Assembly (NCBI RefSeq): GCF_014230055.1
Contig: NZ_JACHVA010000038.1
Location: forward strand, 1-41,647
Reading direction: 5' to 3'
Length of the DNA: 41,647 nucleotides
DNA from: Puniceicoccus vermicola
GTDB taxonomy: Bacteria; Verrucomicrobiota; Verrucomicrobiia; Opitutales; Puniceicoccaceae
The notes beneath the pieces are model-generated. The model worked only from the letters and a program-made list of their open reading frames with translations, ran no database searches and was not told the origin of the DNA. Positions 9,462-17,778 of the stretch are shown here, piece by piece. Each line of letters opens with the position of its first letter. The first letter of the stretch is position 1. The translations under genes were made by a program, and so were the position numbers.

Positions 9462-9491
9462 AGTATCAGAGCTGACGTGGCGAGTCGTAAA
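9462..9491 (-). promoter_or_regulatory. Candidate sigma-70 promoter for the Fur-family gene
   Basis: On the minus strand TTTACG (9491-9486) and GATACT (9467-9462) are separated by 18 bp, about 20 bp ahead of the ATG at 9441. The boxes are imperfect. Confidence 0.3.
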
Positions 9492-9627
9492 GAGACCGGA
9501 GCCGATCGATCGCCCTCTATGGTCAGCTTTCTCCGAAGAAGGCCCCTCTTTAGCAAAGCGCTTCCGAGCGCGGTATTTTTCTCCTCCGTCGTTGCCAACC
9601 TTCGGCGAGTTCATCAAGGTCGAAGCC

Positions 9628-11001
9628 ATGAAAGACCCGGTTGAACTTCTCAGTGAATACATCGCTCACGCCAGTGTTTCCACGGACCCGAATGCGAAGG
9701 AGGGAATGCGCGGAGCCATCGGATTCGCCACGGAGAGACTGAAAGAGCTGGGCTTCACTGTCGAAGAAGTGCCGACCCCACTCCACCCTATTCTTTTGGC
9801 CGAACGTCTGACCAGCCCTGAAGACCCGCACGTTCTCATTTACGGGCATTACGACGTGCAGCCTTCGGATCCGGACAAACTCTGGACCACACCTCCCTAT
9901 CAAGCCGAGATCCGCGGCAAGCGAATCTACGGCCGGGGCTCCGCCGATAATAAAGGCCCTCAGATCGTCCATATGGCGGCGCTGGCCAAGGCGCTGGAAG
10001 AGAATCCAGATCTGGCCCTGAACATCACCTGGTTCATTGAGGGTGAAGAGGAAATCGGGAGCCCGAGCTTCCGAGGATTTCTCAAGACTTATAAGGACCG
10101 GCTCAGTGCAGCGGATTTCGTTCTTCTCTCCGATACCGGAAGCCCATCCGCCGATCAATTGGTCGTGACCACGGCCTTGCGCGGACTCGTTTCCATGGAA
10201 GTCAAGCTGACCGGGCCGAAGATGGATCTGCACTCGGGCATTCACGGAGGCGCTGTCCGCAATCCGATTCAGGCTCTCTCCACACTCTTGGCCACTCTCC
10301 ACAATGAGGATGGCTCGGTGAACCTCCCCGGATTTTACGACGGAGTCTCGCTCCCCGAGGATTGGGAACGTGAGGAACTCTCGCGTCTCCCATGGACCGA
10401 AGAGGAATACGCCAAGTTCCTCGATGTGGATGAATTTTTCACCGCCCCCGGATACAATGCGCTCGAGGCGGTTCGCTTTGGACCGACTCTGGAAATCAAC
10501 GGGATCGGCGGCGGTTTTCAGGGAGAAGGCCAGAAGACAGTCATCCCCAGCCAAGCCTTCGCCAAGCTCACTTGCCGACTGGTGGCCGGCCAGAGTGCCG
10601 ATCGAATCGAATCTCTCCTCGTCAAAGCCTTACAAGAGCGCTGCCCTTCCGGCGTCCGCATTTCCATAGAAACCCACGGCGGCGGCGATCCCTACTTCAT
10701 CGTACCGCCCAATCGCTCCAACACACCGGCCGACCAAAGTCCGGAAATCCAAAAAGGGTTTTCCGTCCTCGAAAGTGCCATCACCGAATCATTTGGGAAA
10801 AGACCTCTCTACCTCCGGGAAGGCGGAAGTGTTCCCATCATCGCCGATCTCAAAGACATTGTCGGGCTCGACACAATTATGGTCGGCCTCTTTACCCCAT
10901 CCGACAACCTCCATGCTCCGGACGAGAGCTTCCACCTCGACATTTTGAACAATGGCATTTCCGCCTTTGCCAAAGTTTTTGCCGAGCTGGCGAGAAAGTA
11001 G
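9628..11001 (+). CDS. M20-family metallo-dipeptidase
   Basis: This 457-residue cytoplasmic di-zinc peptidase is of the DapE/ArgE/CPG2 clan, dipeptidase branch. The ATG at 9628 has AAGG upstream at good spacing. A TTG at 9592 is less likely. Metal-binding motifs are in order: YGHYDVQP (His ligand and catalytic Asp), YGRGSADNKGP (bridging Asp) and WFIEGEEEIGSPS (catalytic Glu pair). The dimerisation domain follows from about residue 190, with MDLHSGIHGG. The C-terminal lobe has LREGGSVPII and a late His ligand in DNLHAPDE. Members of this subgroup cleave short peptides with broad specificity. It stands alone, convergent with the sensor kinase gene 11 bp away. Confidence 0.9.
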   Translation: MKDPVELLSEYIAHASVSTDPNAKEGMRGAIGFATERLKELGFTVEEVPTPLHPILLAERLTSPEDPHVLIYGHYDVQPSDPDKLWTTPPYQAEIRGKRIYGRGSADNKGPQIVHMAALAKALEENPDLALNITWFIEGEEEIGSPSFRGFLKTYKDRLSAADFVLLSDTGSPSADQLVVTTALRGLVSMEVKLTGPKMDLHSGIHGGAVRNPIQALSTLLATLHNEDGSVNLPGFYDGVSLPEDWEREELSRLPWTEEEYAKFLDVDEFFTAPGYNALEAVRFGPTLEINGIGGGFQGEGQKTVIPSQAFAKLTCRLVAGQSADRIESLLVKALQERCPSGVRISIETHGGGDPYFIVPPNRSNTPADQSPEIQKGFSVLESAITESFGKRPLYLREGGSVPIIADLKDIVGLDTIMVGLFTPSDNLHAPDESFHLDILNNGISAFAKVFAELARK

Positions 11002-11012
11002 TTTTGCGAAAT

Positions 11013-12602
11013 CTACTGAGCCAATAAAACGGGCACCTCGATCAAAACCCGCAACCCTCCGGCCTTCGCCTGACTCAAAACAACCGTGCCTCCTAAGAGG
11101 TTCACGTTGGACCTCACGAGACTGAGGCCGAGCCCAACTCCTTCGTGGCGCCGGGTTAAAGTCCCATCGACCTGCTCAAAGGGCAGGAATACCCGTTCGC
11201 GATCATCGCTCGATATCCCTTCGCCACCGTCCTCCACTTCCAGCCTCAGCACCCGAACTCCCTTATTCGATTTGCCTTCAGACATTTTGACGCTAATCGG
11301 AGAGCCGTTCCCAAACTTGATCGCATTCCCGATCAGGTTCTCGAGAATCACATACCAAGCGTTCGGATCGGTCAGGTACGAACGGGCTTCGACCCCTGTG
11401 AAATCGACCTGAATGAGATCCTTCGCCTCCTCAAAACGGACGCCCAAAATTTCAATCACTTCCAGAGCCACGGTTTCGACAACGATCGGCTCACGAACCG
11501 ATTGTTGAACTTCGCTGGCCATATCAGAATAGCGTAGGATCGCGGTGAGAAGTGACTCCAGCCGACGACCTGACTCTACGATAGCCTCAACGCTTTCCTT
11601 CTCGGACGAGCCAAGGTCTTCACTTGACTCCAGAAGTTGGCAAAAACCGAGGATCCCGTTCAGAGGCGTTCGGATCTCATGGCTCACGTTCCCAAGAAAG
11701 TGAGCCTTTGCCCGATCCGCAGCCGCCGCTCGGTCACGTTCCAAGCGCAGCTCCTCCGTTCTTTGCTCGACCAGCTTTCGCAAAATTCGATTCAGCCCGA
11801 TTACGACAAATACCACAATCAAAACGGCCCCAAGAAGAGCCCACAAAATCAGCGGAATCTGTGTCTCCACCTGGGGAGAAAGGTATTTCACGATTGCTCG
11901 ATTCAAGACGGAATCGGTCTCATTCTGCTGCCGACTGAGAACTTCATCAATCTGGCTGATCAACTCCGGCGAAACCTCCTTGTTGTAGCCGATTCGAATC
12001 TCGACTGGATTGAAGCTAACATAGGTCGAGACGATTGCGTCCTCCCTCTTCAGCTGGCTGGAGTAAATCTCATTGAGCACTGCGAGATCGACCTTGCCGC
12101 TCAGCAACGACTCAAGCGCTTCGTCGTAAGAATCAACCCACCGAATATCGCTCGTGATTCCATAGATCTCGCATAGCTCTTGGAAGGCCTCTGCATGAAC
12201 GTCATCACGGATAAGAGCGACTTTCTTCCCAGCGAGGTCTTCCATCTCGTGAAAAACAAAGTTCTGACGTCGAAAGAGGACCGCTCGATTTCTCAACAAA
12301 AAGACTTTTGAGAATTTGAGCAATTGCTGACGCTCGTAGGTCTGAGCGAGCGCGGGCATAACATCCATCTTCCCATTTGCGGTCATCTCCTTGGCATCCA
12401 CGAAACTCGCTTCGTGGAACCGAAAATCGAGATTCGTCTCTTTTTGCAGAGCGCGAAAAAAATCCGGAACAATCCCTGAAGGCTTCTTTCCTTCCTCAAG
12501 AATGATCAATGGGGGGTTGTCATAGAGAACGACATCAATCTCTTCGCCGCGACTCGCAAGCGTTGATAGAATGAGAAAGAATACCGCGGGCAAAAACTTC
12601 AC
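11013..12602 (-). CDS. BvgS-like sensor histidine kinase with periplasmic SBP domain
   Basis: The 529-residue membrane kinase has a signal peptide (residues 1-19) and a periplasmic family-3 solute-binding (Venus-flytrap) domain at about 22-245. One membrane helix follows at 249-271 (LILWALLGAVLIVVFVVIGL) with a short coiled-coil linker. HisKA comes next, with the phospho-acceptor His308 in GNVSHEIRTPLNG, then a HATPase_c domain from about 400, with N-box LENLIGNAIKFG and G-box GVGLGLSLV. There is no receiver or HPt domain and no response-regulator gene nearby, so its partner is elsewhere. Its ATG overlaps the stop of the upstream solute-binding protein gene as ATGA, showing translational coupling. 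The ligand is unknown. Confidence 0.88.
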   Translation of the reverse strand: MKFLPAVFFLILSTLASRGEEIDVVLYDNPPLIILEEGKKPSGIVPDFFRALQKETNLDFRFHEASFVDAKEMTANGKMDVMPALAQTYERQQLLKFSKVFLLRNRAVLFRRQNFVFHEMEDLAGKKVALIRDDVHAEAFQELCEIYGITSDIRWVDSYDEALESLLSGKVDLAVLNEIYSSQLKREDAIVSTYVSFNPVEIRIGYNKEVSPELISQIDEVLSRQQNETDSVLNRAIVKYLSPQVETQIPLILWALLGAVLIVVFVVIGLNRILRKLVEQRTEELRLERDRAAAADRAKAHFLGNVSHEIRTPLNGILGFCQLLESSEDLGSSEKESVEAIVESGRRLESLLTAILRYSDMASEVQQSVREPIVVETVALEVIEILGVRFEEAKDLIQVDFTGVEARSYLTDPNAWYVILENLIGNAIKFGNGSPISVKMSEGKSNKGVRVLRLEVEDGGEGISSDDRERVFLPFEQVDGTLTRRHEGVGLGLSLVRSNVNLLGGTVVLSQAKAGGLRVLIEVPVLLAQ

Positions 12603-13918
12603 TCAGTCTCCTCCGTTCCCAGCTGAAGCAATTCCTCAACCGCTTCCGACGCAGATTCTTTCCCGGACAAATACGCAGCAAAAATTTCTGCGGCCGCCTC
12701 GGAAAATGCTGGATATCCCCGATTCTGCGCACGGGAGATGGTGTCCTGAATAGCCTCCTCATAAGCATCTAACCAAGGCAAGGCTGCAGCGATCTTCTGA
12801 TGATCCAAAGATATCGTCCGTGTCGGGGATGCCCCTCTTCTCACCAGCAAAAGATTCGTCTCAGGCTCCGACCAAAAGGCCGCAAATTCCACAGCAAGAT
12901 CCGCTTTTTCACTGCGCCGGGGTATTCCCATCGTCCACATTCCACTGATGCAGACGGGAGAACCGTCTGGCGCTCTCGGACCGACCGAAAAGCCAAGATC
13001 ATCCTGAACAAACGTCTCCTTCGGATCCATAATATTGGGAATATATGCAGGCCATAGCATCCCTTGCGCCAGTTTACCCACCCTCATTAGATCTGCTCTC
13101 TGATCGTAGTGCCACGCCCCTCGCTTCTTGGGTCCGAAGGCTGATAGAGACCGATACCATTCAAGAGCATCCTCCGCAGCCTCCTTATCGAAGTTTGTTT
13201 GAAGCTCATCGTCCGAGAGAGTCTGCCCAAAAAGCTCGAGTGACCAAATAAGTGCGATCGTCAGAGCCTCGGAGACTTGATCGACAGGAGAGAACCCATA
13301 TAAATCCGGCGGCCGATGGAAGAACTCGGCCATATCTCGAAATTGTTGGGCATCGCGCGGCGGAGCGAGTTCATAGCCGTAGCGCTCTTCAAAGGCCTGC
13401 TGTTCTTTCGGCGAGTCCCAGAGATCCTTCCTATAAACATAAAGATAAACGTTTGGGTTAACGGGAACTCCATAGAGGACTCCATCAATTGAGGATGCCT
13501 CGATCATTTGCTCGTTGGTCCACCCTTCCAACTGAATGGGGTCAAACTTCTGCGGACTTGGCCAATCGTCGAAGGGCAGCAGAACATCACTCATCAACGC
13601 CAAGAAGGGCTCATCCACCGTAACCAAGTCGAACTGGGAAAGATAATCCGTCAAGTTCAGCTCATTTAACATCTCCGACCGATGTAATTGAGTCATCTCT
13701 ACAAGGATCCCCGTAGTATCCTCAAACTTCCGGGTGATCTCAAAAAGCGCTTGGGATTGAGGATCGTGAAAGGTCAGAACCTTGATGACCTCAGACTCTT
13801 TTTGTGGGCTCTCCTCTTGCCCGAAAACCAGATTCCCAAGAAAAAAGGCAACCATTGCCAAACCGACTCCAGTCAGGCGTATTCGAGTGAGGATGAGAAA
13901 GGGGTTCACAAAGCCCAA
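12599..13918 (-). CDS. Extracellular solute-binding protein, family 1, orphan
   Basis: This periplasmic binding protein of about 439 residues resembles the sugar/polyol binding subunits of ABC importers. It has an N-terminal hydrophobic signal (TGVGLAMVAFFLGNLVFGQ), then VIKVLTFHDPQSQALFEI, a hinge region YGVPVNPNVYLYVYRKDLW, and the late segment WTMGIPRRSEKADLAVEFA. The start is uncertain: TTG at 13918 and GTG at 13909 are both possible, no ATG gives a full signal peptide, and no ribosome binding site is clear. No permease or ATPase genes lie nearby. The only partner is the coupled sensor kinase downstream, so a sensing role rather than transport is likely. This is inference. Confidence 0.85.
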   Translation of the reverse strand: MGFVNPFLILTRIRLTGVGLAMVAFFLGNLVFGQEESPQKESEVIKVLTFHDPQSQALFEITRKFEDTTGILVEMTQLHRSEMLNELNLTDYLSQFDLVTVDEPFLALMSDVLLPFDDWPSPQKFDPIQLEGWTNEQMIEASSIDGVLYGVPVNPNVYLYVYRKDLWDSPKEQQAFEERYGYELAPPRDAQQFRDMAEFFHRPPDLYGFSPVDQVSEALTIALIWSLELFGQTLSDDELQTNFDKEAAEDALEWYRSLSAFGPKKRGAWHYDQRADLMRVGKLAQGMLWPAYIPNIMDPKETFVQDDLGFSVGPRAPDGSPVCISGMWTMGIPRRSEKADLAVEFAAFWSEPETNLLLVRRGASPTRTISLDHQKIAAALPWLDAYEEAIQDTISRAQNRGYPAFSEAAAEIFAAYLSGKESASEAVEELLQLGTEETE

Positions 13919-14138
13919 ATGGAAAGATTTCAGGAGTTAAATGAGATGAGTCCCCGCAAGCGGCAAACTCTAAAAATAGAGTAAATCGCAAAACCACCGA
14001 AAGGCAAGAATACAGTCTCTCATCCACCGATTGAAGACTCGCTCGGCTCTATCTCCCTCTCAGCTTTTGGAAAATCCATCCTCAACTCCCCCTTTCGAGG
14101 GAATTTCTTCACATCAATCGCCGATCGCGATTCGATCC

Positions 14139-14176
14139 AAAAAAAGACCTCCCTCCGGAAATCCGGAAGAAGGTCT
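14139..14176 (-). terminator. Terminator of the helicase-desaturase operon
   Basis: A 14-bp stem (14163-14176 with 14145-14158) with a four-base loop is followed on the minus strand by a run of T (14145-14139). Two apparent mismatches become G-U pairs only in minus-strand RNA, which fixes the direction. Confidence 0.85.
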
Positions 14177-14241
14177 CTCAAAAATCGGAGGTGAGCAGCG
14201 GTCTTGGCCACCAACCCCGAGAAATTAGCAAATAACTCTGA

Positions 14242-15300
14242 TCAACCGCGGTAGCCGACGAGGCGAGCTTTTTCCACATTCCAAATCTTCAGCCGGAAAC
14301 AGCGGAAGACTTCTACTGGAGACAAGCTGGTCGTCTTGGCATTCTGCAGTTCCGGGATCGCCTTGAAGGCTTCCGGCAAACGATAGAATGGAATCCGAGC
14401 ATTCAGGTGATGGATATGGTGATACCCAATGTTCCCGGTGAACCAATGAAGAATGCGAGGCATCTTCATGAAACTCGAAGATTCGAGAGCAGCCCCTTCA
14501 TAAGTCCAGCCATCTTCATCCTTGAGGAGAACCCCGGGGAAATTGTGCTGGGCATAAAAGAGGTAAGAACCGAGACATGCCGCGATAATGAACGGAAGGA
14601 CGAGGGAGAAGAAGACTCCTGCCCAGCCGAAAGTCACTGCGAGCAAGACAATCAACGCCGCGTGAACCACCAAAGCGATGGCACAATCGAAATGCTTTCG
14701 TGGATTCTCGAAGATCGGTTCGAGGCACATCGAAAACACGAACGAGGTCAAATATCCGGCCAGAATCGTCAATGGATGACGGCTGACTCGGTAGCGAATC
14801 CGAACCAGCAATGGCGAAGAACGATAGCGTTCCACCGTCATGGTCGGGAACGAACCCAAATCATTTCCGTGAAGCTTCGAATTATTCGCGTGATGCGAAT
14901 CGTGTGAGTGCTTCCAGACACTACTGGGCGTCAGGGTAAGAATCCCCACCACCGTCATCAGACGGTCGGCGAGCTTCGACTTGGCCAGAATCGCCCGGTG
15001 CTGATGGTCATGAAAAATCACGAACACCCGGACAATCATCAACGCCGTCAAGACGCTGAAAGCGATCCGAAACGGGATGGCCCAGAACGGAAACGTCCCG
15101 ACTACCGCCAGTGCCAGAATGAGTAGAGAGGAAATTACGGCAAACCAACTCTTCGAAGGAATGTCCCTCGCAAACTGAGCAGTAGCCCGTGAGATCTTCT
15201 TCCCGCCTGTGGGCGCCGTCTTACCGGCTTCCTGAACGAGCGGAGTTTCGATGTGACCCTCCGGGGCGGGGATTGGCATCTGAATTGAAGATCCACTCAT
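14242..15300 (-). CDS. Membrane fatty-acid desaturase
   Basis: The 352-residue integral membrane di-iron enzyme introduces double bonds into acyl chains. All three histidine boxes are present: HDHQH (about residue 97), HSHDSHH (about 131) and HHIHH near the C-terminus (GYHHIHHLNARIPFYRL). Paired hydrophobic helices lie at about 55-95 and 180-250. The N-terminal 40 residues are soluble and rich in Pro and Gly. Box spacing fits the soluble-donor or lipid-linked acyl desaturase superfamily (PF00487). The bond position cannot be told. Its ATG overlaps the stop of the RNA helicase as ATGA, so the two proteins are translated together. A strong terminator follows at 14139-14176. Confidence 0.9.
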   Translation of the reverse strand: MSGSSIQMPIPAPEGHIETPLVQEAGKTAPTGGKKISRATAQFARDIPSKSWFAVISSLLILALAVVGTFPFWAIPFRIAFSVLTALMIVRVFVIFHDHQHRAILAKSKLADRLMTVVGILTLTPSSVWKHSHDSHHANNSKLHGNDLGSFPTMTVERYRSSPLLVRIRYRVSRHPLTILAGYLTSFVFSMCLEPIFENPRKHFDCAIALVVHAALIVLLAVTFGWAGVFFSLVLPFIIAACLGSYLFYAQHNFPGVLLKDEDGWTYEGAALESSSFMKMPRILHWFTGNIGYHHIHHLNARIPFYRLPEAFKAIPELQNAKTTSLSPVEVFRCFRLKIWNVEKARLVGYRG

Positions 15301-16649
15301 CCTCTCGCCTTCCGTTTGGCTCCTGCCGGTCCACGACTTCCTTGAGCTGCCCCGCTGCGGCCTCGGCCGCCTCCGGGGAAACCACCACCACCCGAACGAT
15401 CACCGCGTCCGCCACGTCCGTAAGGGCGCTTGCGGCGACCACCGCCACCCTGTCCGCGGCCTTTACCGCCACCGGATTTACTCTTCGGCATTCCTTCGTA
15501 ATGGAAAGGTTGATCCCGCTCCAAATCGATTTCCTTACCGAGGTGTCGTTCGATCTGGAACAACTCTGAGGTCGTTCCTTCATCGCAGAAGCTGATTGCG
15601 CGACCTGAGGTCTCCGCACGGGCGGTCCGTCCAATCCGGTGCACGTAGGTGTCAGCTTCATTCGGCAAATCAAAATTCACGACCAGACCGATGTCTTTCA
15701 CATCGATTCCCCGGGCAGCCACATCGGTGGCGACCAGGACCGATACGCGGCCATCGCGGAAACGATCCAACGCCTTTTGACGGGCCGCTTGGGTCTTGTT
15801 CCCGTGAATCGCCTCACTGACGATTCCGAAGCCTTTGAGCTTCTTGGAAAGTTTGTCGCACCCGTGCTTGGTCCGGCTAAAAACGAGAGTCCGCAGATCC
15901 GAGGGAGAGCCGTCTTGCTCTGTCAGGTAATACTGCAAGAGTGGAAGCTTATCCTCGACCCGCACGTGGCAGACCTTCTGGTCGATCCGTTCGACAACCG
16001 GCTTACCGGGATCAATGCGGATTTCCACAGGATCATTGATGAAGCGATCGGCAACCGAGCGGACTTGGCCATTCAGGGTTGCCGTGAAAAGAGCCGTCTG
16101 GCGCTCACTGGGCATCATTGCCGCGATTTTCTTCACGTCGTGGACAAATCCCATGTCGAGCATCCGATCCACTTCGTCGAGGACGAGGAATTCAACCCGC
16201 TGCAGATCGACGTGGCCTTGATTGATCAGGTCGAGCAATCGACCAGGAGTGGCGACGAGAATGTCGACCCCGCGGCGCATGGCGTTGACCTGTGGTTTCT
16301 GGCTCACGCCTCCATATATCAGGCAGTGACGCAATTTCAGGTATTTCCCGTACTTCGAGAAGCTCTCGCCTACTTGAACCGCCAACTCGCGAGTCGGGGT
16401 CAGGACCAGAGCGCGGGCGCAATTGGCCACCGGACGGTCCGGACTTTGGGACATGTGGTGAAGAATCGGCAGCGCAAAAGCGGCCGTTTTCCCCGTCCCC
16501 GTCTGGGCACATCCAATAATGTCCCGGCCTTCCAGTTGCGGCGGAAGCGCCTGTTCCTGGATCGGAGAAGGAGTGTCGTAGCTGAGATCGCGCAATGCAC
16601 GTTGAATCGGCTCCGCCAATGGCAAAGCCGAGAATGGTGTAGTAGTCAT
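15297..16649 (-). CDS. DEAD-box ATP-dependent RNA helicase, RhlE/DeaD-like
   Basis: This 450-residue protein has the two RecA-like domains of superfamily 2 helicases: the Q motif (PIQEQALPPQL), motif I AQTGTGKTAAF, Ia PTRELAVQ, motif II DEVD instead of the usual DEAD, and motif III TAT instead of SAT. In the second domain come ATDVAARGIDV and HRIGRTAR. The last 60 residues are a Gly/Arg tail (GGGRRKRPYGRGGRG), typical of RhlE-like proteins and probably RNA-binding. Such enzymes unwind short RNA duplexes in ribosome assembly and mRNA decay, and are often cold-induced. The gene is first in an operon with the overlapping desaturase. A strong AGGAGG lies unusually far (24 nt) upstream of the ATG. 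Confidence 0.92.
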   Translation of the reverse strand: MTTTPFSALPLAEPIQRALRDLSYDTPSPIQEQALPPQLEGRDIIGCAQTGTGKTAAFALPILHHMSQSPDRPVANCARALVLTPTRELAVQVGESFSKYGKYLKLRHCLIYGGVSQKPQVNAMRRGVDILVATPGRLLDLINQGHVDLQRVEFLVLDEVDRMLDMGFVHDVKKIAAMMPSERQTALFTATLNGQVRSVADRFINDPVEIRIDPGKPVVERIDQKVCHVRVEDKLPLLQYYLTEQDGSPSDLRTLVFSRTKHGCDKLSKKLKGFGIVSEAIHGNKTQAARQKALDRFRDGRVSVLVATDVAARGIDVKDIGLVVNFDLPNEADTYVHRIGRTARAETSGRAISFCDEGTTSELFQIERHLGKEIDLERDQPFHYEGMPKSKSGGGKGRGQGGGGRRKRPYGRGGRGDRSGGGGFPGGGRGRSGAAQGSRGPAGAKRKARG

Positions 16650-16727
16650 GTCTTGGGTGGGGCCTCGAAGGGGCCTCCTGAGATTCGATGAGATTTGGTT
16701 GTAAAACCCTCAGCAATCTCTCATCGA
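16650..16727 (-). promoter_or_regulatory. Structured leader of the RNA helicase mRNA
   Basis: On the minus strand a 9-bp stem (TCGATGAGA at 16685-16693 with its complement at 16719-16727) precedes an AGGAGG. The AGGAGG is separated from the ATG by 24 nt containing a small GGCC/GGCC hairpin. Folding of that hairpin would shorten the effective spacing. Role inferred, not shown. Confidence 0.35.
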
Positions 16728-16919
16728 TCAAGACCGGTCAGGGGAACCCGAATGACAACATTCGAGCGGGACGAGTGTCCCATCAGAAACTCGGAAAATG
16801 ACAGTGGTTCTGTCAAAGGCAAGGGCAATCGCACGAAAATCGATACACAGTCTCAATGACCCGACTCCGCCCTCTCAGGGTGGCATTCAACCGCTCCCGA
16901 GAGGTTCGCCCTCAAAAAT

Positions 16920-17609
16920 TCAGGAGATGCTCTCCCCTCTCTCGAACGGCTTACGAGCGAGATAACTACGCCCGATCCCACTGAGCCATATGGACCAGAG
17001 GAAAACCAGCGGCGCCACCGTCTCCAACCCCTCCTCCAAAGCTTGCAGGTGATCGACCCAACCTTGACTGAGCGTGATGTCAAAGAGGTTGTTCAACTCA
17101 GCCGGAAGCCGATCAAGACACTTGCTCGCAACAAGAAGAACGCCGGTGGCGAAAAGCCATAGAGCTGACCGGGAACTCCACCCGCCTTCAAAAAACAAAA
17201 ACCGGATTGCCGCGTAGAAGGCGTAAACCATCCCGGCGATGAGAATCAGAACAATCAGTCCTGCGATCAGACGTTCCATCAACGGGGCCGAAGAATCCAG
17301 ATAGAAATTGATCTTCAGCGCCCCTTGCGTGGTAAATTTCTTGTGCCAGTCCGCTTCCCGTGCCGCCAAAGCCAGACTCAACAAAGCAAACGAAACAGCC
17401 CGGAAACCCAAAGGACGCACGCGAACAAAAATCAAAACCGCCCCCGCAATCCATCCGTAGAACGAAAGGGTCTCAAAGAACCCATCCTCCGCAAACATCC
17501 GCTGGAAGGCATCTGCCGACAACACAATCGGAGCAATCACCAAGAAGCCCAACAGAACCGCCAGAATCGCAAGAAAGATCCGGTCCCCCGGAGATAGTCG
17601 AATCGCCAT
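16920..17609 (-). CDS. Polytopic inner-membrane protein, unknown function
   Basis: The 229-residue protein has about six hydrophobic segments (starting IFLAILAVLLGFLVIAPIVL, then FYGWIAGAVLIFV, FALLSLALAAR, LIAGLIVLILIAGMVYAFYA, LWLFATGVLLVAS and VAPLVFLWSIWL). I recognise no catalytic motif or named family. The ATG at 17609 is chosen over a TTG two codons upstream. Charged loops contain READWHKKFTTQGALKINFY and DRLPAELNNLFDITL, which resemble conserved loops but which I cannot assign. It stands alone on the minus strand between the helicase operon and the glycoside hydrolase gene. Confidence 0.6.
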   Translation of the reverse strand: MAIRLSPGDRIFLAILAVLLGFLVIAPIVLSADAFQRMFAEDGFFETLSFYGWIAGAVLIFVRVRPLGFRAVSFALLSLALAAREADWHKKFTTQGALKINFYLDSSAPLMERLIAGLIVLILIAGMVYAFYAAIRFLFFEGGWSSRSALWLFATGVLLVASKCLDRLPAELNNLFDITLSQGWVDHLQALEEGLETVAPLVFLWSIWLSGIGRSYLARKPFERGESIS

Positions 17610-17678
17610 CGACAAAATGTTTCAGAAATTTTGCGTCCGGTAAATCGGAATCCAATGTCCGCCGAGCCAAGCCCTACC

Positions 17679-17700
17679 CCACTGGTAAGCTCCCCAGTGG
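17679..17700. terminator. Hairpin downstream of the glycoside hydrolase gene
   Basis: CCACTGG at 17679-17685 pairs with CCAGTGG at 17694-17700 around an 8-base loop. There is no T-tract on the minus strand, so termination is only suggested by its position between two minus-strand genes. Confidence 0.3.
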
Positions 17701-17778
17701 CCGAATTAAGAAACCAGGTTACTTATTAATTGACATCATCAAACCTATTCTCGCTTAGGTTCAGTCCTGAGACGCCAA

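Noticed and set aside
13970-13990. Palindrome ACTCTA-TTTT-TAGAGT upstream of the solute-binding protein
   Set aside because: A six-base stem in an A/T-rich gap can arise by chance; no second copy was seen.
15639-16691. 350-codon frame antisense to the RNA helicase
   Set aside because: A shadow of a gene with all helicase motifs on the minus strand.
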